NCBI GenBank assembly: GCA_032622095.1
Contig: CP136066.1
Location: forward strand, 129,051,917 to 129,115,916
Direction of reading: 5' to 3'
Source: Siphonodentalium dalli
Lineage: Eukaryota > Mollusca > Scaphopoda > Gadilida > Siphonodentaliidae
Length of the DNA: 64,000 nucleotides
The notes under the pieces were generated by a model. The model was given only the letters and a program-made list of their open reading frames with translations, ran no database searches and was not told where the DNA came from. Every line of letters starts with the position of its first letter. Position 1 is the first letter of the stretch. The position numbers were made by a program, and so were the translations under genes. Below, piece after piece: positions 45,980-58,585 of this stretch.

Positions 45980-48860
45980 TTTCATCCATTTATCAATTGC
46001 TATAGTCTGTGATCCGTGATCCATCAACAATTTCCTTCAGCACACCCAACAGGCCACATCCCTCATCCGATCATCAACTAACTTCATATGGATCTTTAGG
46101 GTGACCTTTAGCCATCAATTTTTAGGTCAACTTTACTTTGTAAAGTTTGAGCTATTGCCATGGTTTGGTATCCGTCATCCAATGCGTGTTTGTGTGTGTG
46201 ATGTGTCAACAATTTCCTTTAGCATGGGCTACAGGTCATACCTTTGGTCGGATCATTATGAAATTTGTCATGGCTATTGACATTGACATGTAGATGGAAA
46301 CGAGTCATTTTGGGGTCATTTGGAAGAAAAAAACATGGCCGCCAGCAGCCATCTTGGATTTCAACATTCAATCCATTAGCACGGGCTACATGTCGTACTG
46401 TTTGTCTGATCATCATGAAATTTGCCATGGATGTTAATATTGACATGAAGATGGGAACAAGTCAGTTTGGGGTCATTCGGTCATAAAACATGGCCGCTTG
46501 CAGCCATCTTGGATTTTACTCTTTGCATGACTAAATCGTTTGGTACGGGCTGCAGGTCATGTCTTTTGTCGGATTATCATGAAATTTGTCACGGATGTTA
46601 ACATTGACATGTAGATTGGAACGAGTCATTTTGGGGTCATAGCCGCTGGCAGCCATTTTGGATTTTACTCTTTGCATGACTAAATCCTTTGGCATGGGTC
46701 ATTTGGCTATCAAACATGGCCGCCAGCAGCCATCTCGGATTTTACTCTTTGAATGGCTAAATCCTTTGGCACGGGCTTCAAGTCGTACGTACCTTTGGTG
46801 GGATCATTATGAAATTTGTCATGGCTGTTACTGATCATCATGAAATTTGTCGTGGATGTTAATATTGACATGTAGGTCGTACCTTTGGTTGGATCTTCAT
46901 GAAATTTGTCATTGATGTTAATTTTGACATGTAGATGGGAACGAGTCATTTTGGGGTCATTCGGCCATAAAACATGGCTGCCTGTAGCCATCTTGGATTT
47001 TACTCTTTGCGTGACTAAATCCTTTGGTACACCCTACAGTCCAAGTTATTGATCTACTAGATGGGAGTTATCAAATGTTTTTGATATTCATTGGAAAACA
47101 TAGCAACCAACGGCCATCTTGGATTTTATTTTATATATGTCTCTTCATGTTGATAATCTAGTATTACTCAGACATTTAAACTTTCTGCATTCCTAATCAC
47201 TCCATTGACTGTAACACTTGAAATTATTCCCTTTCTAAGTTGAGCTACAGTGTCATTGACACTTTCATTTCCGAAATTTGTTAAAACATCATGGCCACCA
47301 GCAGCCATCTTTGATTTCAAATTTGAATCCATTGGCACACCCAATAGCCTGCACAAATCTGAAATATACAGGCATGATTAGGATCATCTCCAGATAATAA
47401 ATTTGAACGATTTTCGATGAAAAACATGGTCGCTGGCAGCCATCTTGTAATCTACTCCTGGTACATGACTAGATCCATTGGCACATCCTACAGACCACAT
47501 CCCTTAATATCTGATCATCACCAAACTTTATATGGATCTTCAAGGTGACCTCTTGATGGGAGCCATCATCTTTTTTACGAAATTCATAGAAAAAAAAAGG
47601 CTGCCAGTGGCCATCTTGAATATTACTCTTTGCATGACTAAATCCTTCGGCGCAACCTGCAGGCCACATCCCTCACCTCATCGCCAAACTTCATAAGGAT
47701 CTTCAGGGTGACCAATGGGAGCCAACGATTTTTTCCGAAATTTCCGATATCCAAATTGAATCCATCGGCACACCCTGCAGCCCGCATTTAACAGAGAAAT
47801 GTTTTGAAAATTTACAGGCATGTTTAGGATCACCTCTAGATGGGAGCTATCAAATTTAAACGATTTGCACTGCTGGCAGCCATCTTGTACTTTACTCTTT
47901 TCCTGCAGGGCTTAAAATCTGACGAGAATCGGAATCATGATTCTTGGTTTTTATTCTCGCAAAAGTTTTTGGATTTTAAGGTCTGGCCTGACTAAATTCT
48001 TTGGCACACTCTACAGGCAATATCCCTCGACCGATCATCACCAAACTTCATTTCAGTGTGACCTCTAGATGGGATCGATTTTTCCTGAAATTTATTTTAA
48101 AAACATGGCCGCCAGCAGCCATCTTTGATTTCAAATTTGTATCCATTGACCTGACTAAAACCTTTGGCACACCCTACAGGCAATATCCCTTGACCGATCA
48201 TCACCAAACTTCATATTGATCTTCAAGGGTGACATCCAGATGGGATCGATTTTCCCCAAAATTTCTTTAAAAAACATGGCTTACTTTGATTTCAAATTTG
48301 AATCGATTGGCACACCCTGCAGCCTGCATTCGTCTGAAAAAATTTGAAATCCGAATTTCGTTGAAAAACATTGCCGCCGGCAGCCTTTTTTTTTATTCTA
48401 CTCTGCATGACTAATCCTTTGGCCCACCCTACAGACCACATTCTTCATCTGATATAGATCTTTAATATGGGTGACTACTAAATGGGAGCCATCAAATTTT
48501 TCCAAATTTTATTGAAAAACATCGCCACCAGTGGCCATCTTGGATTTTACTCTTTTCATGACTAAATCTTTCTGCACACCCTACATGCCACATCCCTCAT
48601 CCGCTCATCACCAATCTTCTTCGGGGTGACCTCTAAATGGGAGTTGTCCAATTTTTCTGAAATTCGCTAAAAACAAGGCCGCCGGCAGCCATCTTGGATA
48701 TCACTTTGAATCCATCGTCACACCCTGCAGCCTACATTTATTGGAGAAATGTTTGAAATGAAAATAATTTCATCTACACAATACAATCCCTTTAATGAAA
48801 TGTTTTGACTGCTCAGCATAATATTATTAACGCCTGCCCAAGTTTGTTATTTGATGTATC
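45980..48860 (+). repeat. Modular tandem array of family E type
   Basis: Module words (CACACCCTACAGGCCACATC, GTGACCTCTAGATGGGAGC, CCGAAATTCGTT, CCGCCAGCAGCCATCTTGG) recur along the whole stretch with variable spacing and many small deletions. It is interrupted by element E3 at 46124-47270, since CCATCAATTTTT joins CCGAAATTTG cleanly across it. No head hairpin is seen at the left edge. Non-coding. Confidence 0.7.
46124..47270 (+). mobile_element. Hairpin-ended repeat element, family E, copy E3
   Basis: Head hairpin AGGTCAACTTTAC TTT GTAAAGTTTGAGCT (46124-46153), tail GTTGAGCTAC + AGTGTCATTGACACT + TTCATTT (47239-47270). The body modules resemble those of E2. It lies within a T run of a module in the surrounding array (ATCAATTTTT on the left, CCGAAATTTG on the right). 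Confidence 0.65.
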
Positions 48861-48900
48861 AGTCATTATACAATGATGAATTTACCATTCATGGACTGTA

Positions 48901-49752
48901 TACACCCGTCAGTAAGCCCGGGGGGGGGGGGGGTTCATGCATGTTTTTGCTCAAAAAGTGGGTACTGGGCTTTACTCACGAGGACCCCCCCCCCCCCCCC
49001 CCATGCACAAATTCAGTTAGCCTTCAGGTGCCAACCTACCATCATGTCTTATAACAATACCATATTTTTGTATTGAATAAAGATAATAATGTGTTTTATT
49101 TATATTATTAAGAAGATAAAATCAAGTGATTATAACCAGAAACATATCGATACATTTCGGATCAATTTGAATAAGGTTGTAAATTTTGGGATTAATTTGT
49201 AAAACAATAGGGTTGTATGATGAGTTCACAAATTAAATTAGTTACCCTAATGCTTATTAATCAAGCTAATTCTTATAAAAACACAACAGTGTGATGCAGG
49301 TGAACTTACTAGTACATCACTCTTTTGCTTTATCAAAGGATCCTATAAAAACACCCAAGTCATTACTCCCGATCCCATTGGATTTACTCTGATGGAGGTG
49401 TGAACAATAAGTGACACATTGTTTGATTTTATTGATTTGATACCTCTTTAACTGACCCAATAACTAAGAACTGAATAAGATGAGTATAATTCACAAAAAT
49501 ATTAAAACAAGTGTATACATGTACTACTATACATCTTTTTTATTTAAGAAAAACAACTGGAAAAAATAATAAAAGGTCAGATGTGCTTGAGTATCTTCTC
49601 CTATTCTACAGGATAGAAAGACATGATTGAATTCACCTTCCAAATGCTCAAAAACGGGAGTGGGCTTATCTACGAGGACCACCCCATGTTTTGTTTAGGG
49701 TAATAAACCCAGACTGGGCTTATCTTCGAGGATGGGCTTACTGACGGGTGTA
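48901..49752. mobile_element. 0.85-kb MITE with TA-flanked inverted ends and internal poly-G/poly-C
   Basis: Inverted ends TACACCCGTCAGTAAGCCC (48901-48919) and its reverse complement (49734-49752), flanked by TA on both sides, as for Tc1/mariner-like insertions (TATA is also possible). Subterminal GGGCTT(A/T)..C.CGAGGA phrases repeat at 48968, 49662 and 49715. Just inside the left end are a run of 14 G (48920-48933) and, 51 bases on, a run of 18 C (48985-49002). Two out-of-register frames over the runs are artefacts. Confidence 0.75.
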
Positions 49753-50323
49753 TAGAGTAATACTACGCTTAATGAGAATTGATCGAGGTACAGAAATGAT
49801 CCACCTGAAAATAGTTATCAAATATCATAAATTCGCAGTTACCAAGAATTTAAATGAAACTATGGTACTCTACCTTATAATTTCCGCAATAATAATAATA
49901 TTCAGTCTTTGTTAAATAACCTTTATTATTATTCTAAATAGTTTTTTAACATTTAAAATTCCAGCCTAATTTAAAGTACTACAGTATTATTAAGTGCAAT
50001 AACAAATTATAAATCCTGTTGCTAATGAAACTGTAATCCACAAACCATTGCTCTATTAAATGCATGATAGTGATGGTGTGACCTTGTGATACCTTGTTCT
50101 ATTTTATATATGACAAATATTGTTATATTACTCTCAATCTCCAGAACGTGCTCCATAATGGGTTTGCAAAGCAGTAAGTTGTATATTTGAAAACCGTGGA
50201 GAAAATTTTATGTATTGGCACTTATGGTACTCAGTGAGTTCATGTGACAGTCACAGTCAGAGGAGTCAACAACTTTACTGCAGTACATTCTTCTGTATTG
50301 CTACCTTGTTTTTATCTTTGCAG
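49753..50323. other. 3' end of last visible ADAM10 intron
   Basis: AT-rich, no element recognised. It ends in a good acceptor tract, TACCTTGTTTTTATCTTTGCAG, at 50302-50323. Confidence 0.5.
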
Positions 50324-50446
50324 CGTGGTCCGCCCCCTCCATATTCGGCAGGACCTTCAGGAGCACCACCTCATGGTCACGGACCACGATATAACGATGA
50401 TGGCAGAGGAGGACGAGGCCGGGATTACATGATGAAGAATGTCTGA
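50324..50446 (+). CDS. ADAM10: ADAM10-like terminal coding exon
   Basis: 40 codons and TGA after a consensus acceptor, phase 0, matching the phase-0 donors at 20048 and 27255. The peptide starts RGPPPPYSAGPSGAPPHGHG and ends RDYMMKNV. It is Pro/Gly/Arg-rich; PPPPY is a PPxY-type WW-domain binding motif and the RGG-like run is basic. Vertebrate ADAM10 also ends in a Pro/Arg/Gln-rich tail, but the sequence is not conserved enough to prove identity, so linkage to the 19869 exon is inferred from strand, phase and composition across about 30 kb. It has far higher GC than its surroundings. Confidence 0.7.
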   Translation, partial: RGPPPPYSAGPSGAPPHGHGPRYNDDGRGGRGRDYMMKNV

Positions 50447-51570
50447 TGAAGAAAACACTTAGTCCAAACTAACTTATGGTTAGCCCTTAGCTCATCTGTC
50501 ACTATATGAAGTTCATGCTCAATTGACATTCAGCAGGGGGATCTTACTTTTTCGGTTGAGTTGTATAACCCGACCGTTGGCTTGATGAATGACAGCGACA
50601 TGCGTCCATGTCTCATGACCTAAGCATGATAATTCTGACTTATTAAATCTGATTTTGACCAAATTTGGATCATGGCTTCTACTCACGAATCTCCCAAATT
50701 TATTTACTATAAAGTAAGTAATTATGCCTCCTGGAAAGTACTGAGTGTCTACATATGAGCAATATTATATATTAACTCTAACAAATATATGATTTTGACC
50801 AAATTCGGTTCTACTCAAGCACACATTTTCTTATGCCAGAACTTGACGTGTACTACTTGTTGACTCAACTTCTGAATACATGTGTTCTGGGTATTCCCGA
50901 TGTGTCAAAGATGACACCGCTATAGGTGTTGGGAGGAGTTGAATGCATTCCACCCTGAATGGGAGGCCTGTATTCAGGGCTGTGTTCCATCCATATTGTA
51001 ATTCACAGTTGCGTCCACTTTAGAGTTCCAACAAATGTTAACATTGGTATGTCCATGTCTTACGACAGCATTGAGGGCCACACAACACCACAATTTTGGC
51101 AATACACGTAAAGTTTTCTCAAATTCAGCATTTGCCATCCTTAACCCTTCCATGACTGGAGCTTCCTGGATTTTTATGAAAACCCTGTGCCAATGTATTC
51201 TCTTAAATATGCGAGTCTCCCATCGAGAGCCTCACATATGTAAGCGAATACGTTGGCCTAACAATATTTACCTTGACCTTGTATTAAGCCAGTGCATTCT
51301 CTTATATATGAGAGGCTCCCTGGGAGACTCGCATATATTATAATAAAGAGAATGCACTTGCACAGGACCTTTAATGCACCAGTGCAGCTCCCGTTAAATG
51401 ATGAAAGGGTTAATGTCTATGTGGAGTACGTTACCTTTTATAACTGGCCATGAATGCACGAAGTTAATTATAATGGTGTACCTCATGTGCTTCCCCTAGA
51501 TAGCTCTCTCTTGTGAGTGATATCACAGGGGAGATATTATGTTAGAGCTTTTGACTGGGTCTTAATAAAT
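50447..51570 (+). other. Probable ADAM10 3' UTR
   Basis: Non-coding sequence after the stop. AATAAA hexamers are at 51342-51347, inside a piggyBac-type MITE, and 51564-51569. The actual cleavage site cannot be decided from sequence. Confidence 0.5.
51141..51413. mobile_element. piggyBac-type MITE in the presumed 3' UTR
   Basis: TTAA at 51141-51144 and 51410-51413 flank ends CCCTTCCATGACTGGAGCT and, inverted, CCCTTTCATCATTTAACGGG. Inner inverted phrases CATTCTCTTATATATGAGAG and CTCGCATATATTA are palindrome-like. It is related to 44332-44600. TTAA plus CCCTT ends is the piggyBac hallmark. It carries an AATAAA on the + strand. Confidence 0.75.
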
Positions 51571-51930
51571 TTATTTCATCAAGAATCACTGGTGACTGAT
51601 AAAGCTAAGGGTTAACACTGTTACATTCTATTATATTTTATTAATCATCATTCTTCACACATAATAATAATCTGAAACCTGTGTTATTTGTTTTCCTCCC
51701 ACCATATATATACCAGTCTTGTTAAATCTCTTTCCAGATGGTTCATCATGGAATCAAACGGCAGAGGAATTTTTGGTATTTTGTCGTTCGCTGCCTTCCA
51801 TGAAATTATGTTACAAATCACCAATACATGCTATAAACGGCTTCTTGTATGATGAGAATTATTTCTTTACTAGGAATATCTCATCTACTCATATTTGTTT
51901 TGTTGAATGTCATTTTATTGATTACTTGTA
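51414..51930. other. Downstream sequence, no gene seen
   Basis: AT-rich, with no convincing coding potential. The 70-codon frame near 51719 lacks any recognisable feature. Confidence 0.4.
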
Positions 51931-54495
51931 AGCTCAACTTGACAAAGTCAAGTTTGAGCTATTGTCATAGGTTGGTATCCATTGTGTGTATGTGCATGTG
52001 TCCATCAACAATGTCCATCAGCACAGGCTACAGGTCATACCTTTCGTCGGATCCTTATGAAATTTGGCATGGCTGTTAACTTAGACACGTAAATGGGAAA
52101 CAAGTCATTTTGGGATCATTCGGTAAAAAAAACATGGCTGGATTTCACATTAAATCCATTATATTTGTCTGGTGATAATAACATTTGTTACGGATGCGAA
52201 TGAGTCATTTTGGGGTTATTCGGCCAAAAATATGGCTGCCGTTGGCAATCTTGGTTTTCATTATTAACCAATGTAATTCCATTTAGCATGTGCACAGGCC
52301 ATAACATTGGACTAATTATTATGAATCCTGTAATGGCTGTTGACATTGACATTAACATGTAGATGGGAATGAGTCATAAAAACTTCTCAGCCAGTGGCCA
52401 TCTTGTATTTAACTCTTTGCATGACAAAATACTTCGGCACACCCTACAGGTCACATCTCTTGTCTGATCATCACCTAACTTCATATGGATCTTTGGGGTG
52501 CCCATTTTTTTTCTGAAATTCGTCAAATAACTATCTTAGATTTCAAATTTGAAACCTTCGCCACACACTGCAGCCAGCATTTATTGGAGAATTATTTTGT
52601 AAATATACAGCCATGTTTGGGATCACCTTTGATGGACCCTACAAAATGTGAACTATTTTCGATGAATAAAAAATGGCTGCCGGCAACCATCTTGGATTTT
52701 ACTCTTTGTCTGACTAAATCCTTGGCACACTCGACAGACCACATCCCTCATCCGATTTGAAACCTTCGCCACACACTGCAGCCAGCATTTATTGGAGAAT
52801 TATTTTGTAAATATACAGCCATGTTTGGGATCACCTTTGATGGACCCTACAAAATGTGAACTATTTTCGATGAATAAAAAATGGCTGCCGGCAACCATCT
52901 TGGATTTTATTCTTTGTCTGACTAAATCCTTGGCACACTCGACAGACCACATCCCTCATCCGATTTGAAACCTTCGCCACACACTGCAGCCAGCATTTAT
53001 TGGAGAATTATTTTGTAAATATACAGCCATGTTTGGGATCACCTTTGATGGACCCTACAAAATGTGAACTATTTTCGATGAATAAAAATGGCTGCCGGCA
53101 ACCATCTTGGATTTTACTCTTTGTCTGACTAAATCCTTGGCACACTCGACAGACCACATCCCTCATCCGATTTGAAACCTTCGCCACACACTGCAGCCAG
53201 CATTTATTGGAGAATTATTTTGTAAATATACAGCCATGTTTGGGATCACCTTTGATGGACCCTACAAAATGTGAACTATTTTCGATGAATAAAAATGGCT
53301 GCCGGCAACCATCTTGGATTTTACTCTTTGTCTGACTAAATCCTTGGCACACTCGACAGACCACATCCCTCATCCGATTTGAAACCTTCGCCACACACTG
53401 CAGCCAGCATTTATTGGAGAATTATTTTGTAAATATACAGCCATGTTTGGGATCACCTTTGATGGACCCTACAAAATGTGAACTATTTTCGATGAATAAA
53501 AATGGCTGCCGGCAACCATCTTGGATTTTACTCTTTGTCTGACTAAATCCTTGGCACACTCGACAGACCACATCCCTCATCCGATTTGAAACCTTCGCCA
53601 CACACTGCAGCCAGCATTTATTGGAGAATTATTTTGTAAATATACAGCCATGTTTGGGATCACCTTTGATGGACCCTACAAAATGTGAACTATTTTCGAT
53701 GAATAAAAATGGCTGCCGGCAACCATCTTGGATTTTACTCTTTGTCTGACTAAATCCTTGGCACACTCGACAGACCACATCCCTCATCCGATTTGAAACC
53801 TTCGCCACACACTGCAGCCAGCATTTATTGGAGAATTATTTTGTAAATATACAGCCATGTTTGGGATCACCTTTGATGGACCCTACAAAATGTGAACTAT
53901 TTTCAATGAATAAAAATGGCTGCCGGCAACCATCTTGGATTTTACTCTTTGTCTGACTAAATCCTTTGGCACACTCGACAGACCACATCCCTCATCCGAT
54001 CATCACCAAGCTTAATATGGATCTTTGGAGTGACCACTAGATGGGAACCTCCCATTTTTATCGAAATTTGTTTAAAAACATGGCCGCAAGCAGCTATCTT
54101 GGATTTCAAATTTGGATCCATCGGCTCACCCGATAGCCCACATTTATTGGAGAATTGTTTTGAAAATTTACAGCCATGGATTTTACTCTTTGCATGACTA
54201 AATTGTTCGGCACACCCTAAGGTCACATCTCTCATCCGATCATCACCAAACTTCATATAGATCTTCAGGGTAAACTCTAGATTGGAGCCTCCCATATCTT
54301 CCGAAATTCGTTAAAAAACATGGCTGCCAGCAGCATCTTAGATTTCAAATTTGAATCAATCGGCACACCCTGCATTTATTGGATAATTGTTTTGTAAATT
54401 GAAAGATTTTGCCACTGGCAGCCATCTTAGAATTACTTAACACATTACAAATGATCCCCTCCAAGTTTAACTACAGTGTCATTGACACTTTATTT
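51931..54495 (+). mobile_element. Hairpin-ended repeat element, family E, copy E4
   Basis: Head AGCTCAACTTGAC..GTCAAGTTTGAGCT (51931-51960), tail GTTTAACTAC + AGTGTCATTGACACT + TTATTT (54465-54495). The body has standard family E modules at both ends and an expanded, highly uniform 207-bp array in the middle (52545-53995). Confidence 0.65.
52545..53995 (+). repeat. 207-bp satellite-like array, seven copies
   Basis: CCGATTTGAAACCTTCGCCA starts units at 52752, 52960, 53167, 53374, 53581 and 53788, with a first copy from about 52545 and an end at 53995. Spacing is 207-208. Copies are almost identical; visible differences are AAAAA/AAAA, TTCG/TTCA and one TTT. The unit is one composite of two family E half-modules. 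Such uniformity implies recent amplification or gene conversion. Confidence 0.95.
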
Positions 54496-57461
54496 TTTTT
54501 CTCTTCATTTTACATCATTACAAATGATATAAACAGCCGATCAGTTGAATGAAAGCCGCACAATTTGCACCATCAAATGACAACAGCCATCTATAAACTG
54601 GTGTCAATATCATGTACATTGTAGTTTTTGTTGAGGGTGAGTTGTAAAAACCTGTTCTGATAACATTAAAAATGTATTTAACAATAAATAAAGTGTAGGC
54701 TTTTATCATTTCAGATAAGATATGTGTAATAAATAGCACATAGCAATTATTATTAAGGAACTCGAACGAGTCTCCTAGAAAAGACATATCATGTTCTTTC
54801 CATTTAACAACGGTGTTTCAGATCCAAGGAAATTAGCTGACAAAATATAGAACTCATTTCAGCATGATGAAAATTTGACTGTTGATCAATTCCAAATAAA
54901 ATTTATCACCCCAAATGTTCCCCTCAGATAGTTACATTTAATAATTGCTACATGAATGGCAGGTCATTCCACAATGTACATGTTTGAGCTGTCTTACATT
55001 TGTTCCAAGGAATTAGTAGGAGTCATTAGTGAAATTTTTACAAAACTAATGTGACTATAAAGGTGCCCAACTTTAATTTGGGCACATTTATGTATAGGGC
55101 CATGTGATAAATCAAAATTGGATTAAATTATCAAGTTAGCATTCCAATTCAACATTTTATTTTCTCAATTTGATGCTCTCAAATTATACGAACACCAATT
55201 CATGTCTCTTGTGTGATCAAAATAATCAAATAAGATTCTGCAACCGAAATCGAATTGTGAATTGAATTGGTTATTCCCAAATTGCTGGCCCTATTTATGA
55301 AGGCTCAAAAATTATTTATATATTTAAAGTGTCTTCTTTTATAATTAAACTAGTAACTAATGTCATTTGTGAGTGTATGCCATATTATTGATGTATATAG
55401 AGTTGGGATTATATCATTTTATATAACCTGATTATGTGTGATAAGAGAATGTTTGGAGATATATGTGAGTGTTTTATGAATGATTTCGGGACATTCTTGC
55501 TTGAGCTGATTGATGAGACCAATCGTATTTGTATGTTTATCAGGCTCCATTTACATCAAGTCTCTTTCAGATTTGTAGTGCTGAAACACGCGATAATTTT
55601 TATTTTTAACCACCTATTTTCACTCATTTTCATATATATATAGTGTAAACTATATTTCTGAAAATTGAACTATTAACTCGTTAGCAAACTCCTTGATCTT
55701 TGCACAGACAAATCTTGTGCAGACTAATAGTATGCGCAAGTAAACGGAACAAAAATTACCAAACAAAAACGGTAATAAAAATCATATGTTGACACAGTGA
55801 CTGAAACCCACAGCATCTTTTTACAGAATTGTCACGCTTGCAGTCACTATCTAGCTGTTTGTTCTATATTTCTTCTATACTGTATATTACTCAATGGACC
55901 ATTTGGTTGAAAACAGTCATAAAGCTTTGTTGACAATTCACTTGATGAAAAATTTGCAATAAAGGGATCAATTATTGTTTCTATATGCATGTAAAGAAAA
56001 ACTTGCGACGAAATAGTCAAGTAAAAAACAACCTGTTGTTTTACCAAGAATAGTTTGTGGGAAAATTGAGCAGGTGGCATTATATGCATGAATTGAGGAT
56101 TGAAAGAGGGTATAGCATGGTAATGGTACATTATTTCTGAACATCTTTACCCGGAGAACAGATGACCACATGTTTATAGCATGTTTGTTTATAGCATTAT
56201 GGTAAACTGGTTGACCATTATTAAACAGCTTGTAAACCAGATATCTGGCTATCCGTTTCAGCACTACATATAAGTATCTTTAGAATTCCAATGCAAATCT
56301 CATTTCTAGAATAGAAGGGAACTTTTCCTTGATATGACATATTGATATGTCATGTCTTAAACACAGTATTTACTGGAACAATTGGAATGAACAAATAGCT
56401 AGTACTATATTGTTGACTCATTTGTGAACCAGTCGAGTAGGCCTTTACCTGATTAACCTATTATCAGCGACTTTAATAGACTCATCGTTGTTGAATACGA
56501 ATAATCTGATTGGGAATCTAAATATTTGATTTGCTTGAAGGGCAGCATGGAGACTACTAGTATACTGTTATCCCTAAATAATAGAATGTATTACCTAGAT
56601 AAAACACAATTCCAGAGCTGAGCAAAAATCTATTCCAGTAAATAATTTGTCTAGAAAGGTAATAAAAGGAGTTTATTTAATATTTGTTTTCAGCACTGAG
56701 GAAACATACTTTGTTAACAGAAGTTTGTGACTCATCTGTATTTACTATTGTTGGTGACTCCATCCATTTTATATGAAAATGTGCAATTTGTGTAAATCTT
56801 GTCTACTAATTGTGGTGATTGAATTTTGATGAGTCATTATTTTTAATAAAAATATTTCATTTAGTAAATGTATCTTAAATAAATCTTTCCTCATCCTGTG
56901 AACTCAGATTGGGGTCTATTCTCTGGCAACTCAGGACCTCTTGCAGTATAAACATAAATCTGCAGTAATAGGATTTATGAAGCAGAAAAAAAGTACATCT
57001 TATTGTTGCATCAATGAAATAGTACAAGCATACTCCTCCAAAAATCATTGAGGAAGTTTTCCAGTCAGAATGAAAAAAAAAAATGAAATAGATTATGCAT
57101 ATTGGGGATCCTGTAAGCACAGTGTGTTAAATCTGTAATCAAACTTAAAGTACATAAAATATCACATTCATTGCTTCATTGTTACATTTGTGGACCCAAT
57201 TTTTCCAAAATTTCCCAAAATTTTATAGAGTCCAAATAAAGGATTCTGTTCATGTATATTAGAAATAATAGAAACCATGCCCATTGATGCAACATTTTGA
57301 GAGTATACTTCATGGTGGATTATGTTAGAAATACAAAATGGGAACTTTTATAGAGATTTAAAAAAATAATATTTACAGGCAATGGTCCAAGAAAAACAAA
57401 GTCCATATCTAAGAATCAAATATGGAAATGTGTACTGAACACTGTGATGAATGATGTACTA
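54496..57461. other. AT-rich intergenic sequence
   Basis: About 3 kb with no exon, RNA gene or defined repeat that I can support. Confidence 0.45.
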
Positions 57462-57882
57462 CACAAAAATAAATATATTTCTTTAATGTTCTTTGATCAA
57501 ATTACTTTGAACCGGTTATTGACAAATGATATATGCTTGCTTAAACATTGGCTATGTGGGTGGTAGCAGGCATGGGTTAACAGCTGGCCATTGTATTAAC
57601 TGCTCTGGACTCTGTTGACAATAGAATGCTAATCCTCAAGCAAACCCCTACCAGATCACCACACTAATTCTAGTCAGTAGGTCACCACTCACTCAGGGTA
57701 ATCACTCATGTGGAAGTTGACACTGGTAAAAGCCATTCACACTAGACTGGACATCAGCCATGAAAGGTTGACCCATGAACTGCTGCCTCTCAGTCAACCA
57801 TATTATGAAGTATATCATTTGTCAACAACCGGTTCAAAGTAATTTTATCAAAGAACACTCAAGAAATATATATTTTGTTTGC
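57462..57882. mobile_element. About 420-bp MITE with roughly 65-bp inverted ends
   Basis: The left end (57462-57535) and right end (57810-57882) are inverted copies sharing AATTACTTTGAACCGGTT, GTTGACAAATGATATA-type and GTTCTTTGAT words with a few mismatches. The interior, GC-richer than its surroundings, has no open frame of note. Target duplication not identified. Confidence 0.75.
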
Positions 57883-58362
57883 AGAGTTATGAAACTTTAC
57901 TCTTTAATGAAATTATGGAAACATTCCACCCCCCCCCTCCCACATGGCCCAGACCCAACCCTGCCATCAACCAACATCCCTTCCAAGCCATATCACCTCT
58001 CAATTTAATACCTCTTCTCACCACAGAGGCAAATATATCTGTAAAGGTACAGGTCATTAATTATATAACCTGGCCAGATGACATGTATTATTCTAATCTA
58101 AACATATCTGTAGCAATTTAACAACAAACTGGTGCTCCCATGGTTAGGTGATGACTGACATTCAATGAAACTGTGAATGGCTTTGATTTCTTCAAGTCTG
58201 GAAATAGTGTGTCTGACATTTACATAGTGAGGTCCCCAGATGGTGAATTTAGTGTTGCTACCCCATACAGCATGCTAGCATCACCAAATACACCCGCCAG
58301 GGACCTAATTCTGCTTAGTCCCCATCTTCTGGGAAGTATCCTAAGTATCAAATTGACAGTTT

Positions 58363-58585
58363 GATTTAGTCACTTTTTCCACCTGTTCAGTTTCAATGTC
58401 CCCCTAATTTGCAGAAGATAAAATGCATAATTGAGGTGCTCAATGGGTGTGTATCACCAACTTCAACTGCAAGACCTCATTGATTTAGTCACTTTTTTCC
58501 ACCTGTTCAGTTTCAATGTCCCATTGCAGAAGATAAAATGCATAATTGAGGTGCTCAATGGGTGTGTATCACCAACTTCAACTGT
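58363..58585 (+). repeat. About 118-bp direct duplication
   Basis: GATTTAGTCACTTTTTCCAC to CACCAACTTCAACTG occurs twice, near 58363-58471 and 58481-58585, with a small CTAATTT insertion in the first. The phrase GGTGAATT(T/C)(A/G)GTGATGTTAG near 58240, 58645 and 59182 marks a wider, older repeat around it. Confidence 0.75.

Noticed and set aside
48851-49076. Glycine/proline-rich short frames
   Set aside because: They translate poly-G and poly-C runs within a MITE.
53957-54295. 112-codon minus-strand frame
   Set aside because: It is read across family E modules, with internal self-similarity due to the repeat. Non-coding.
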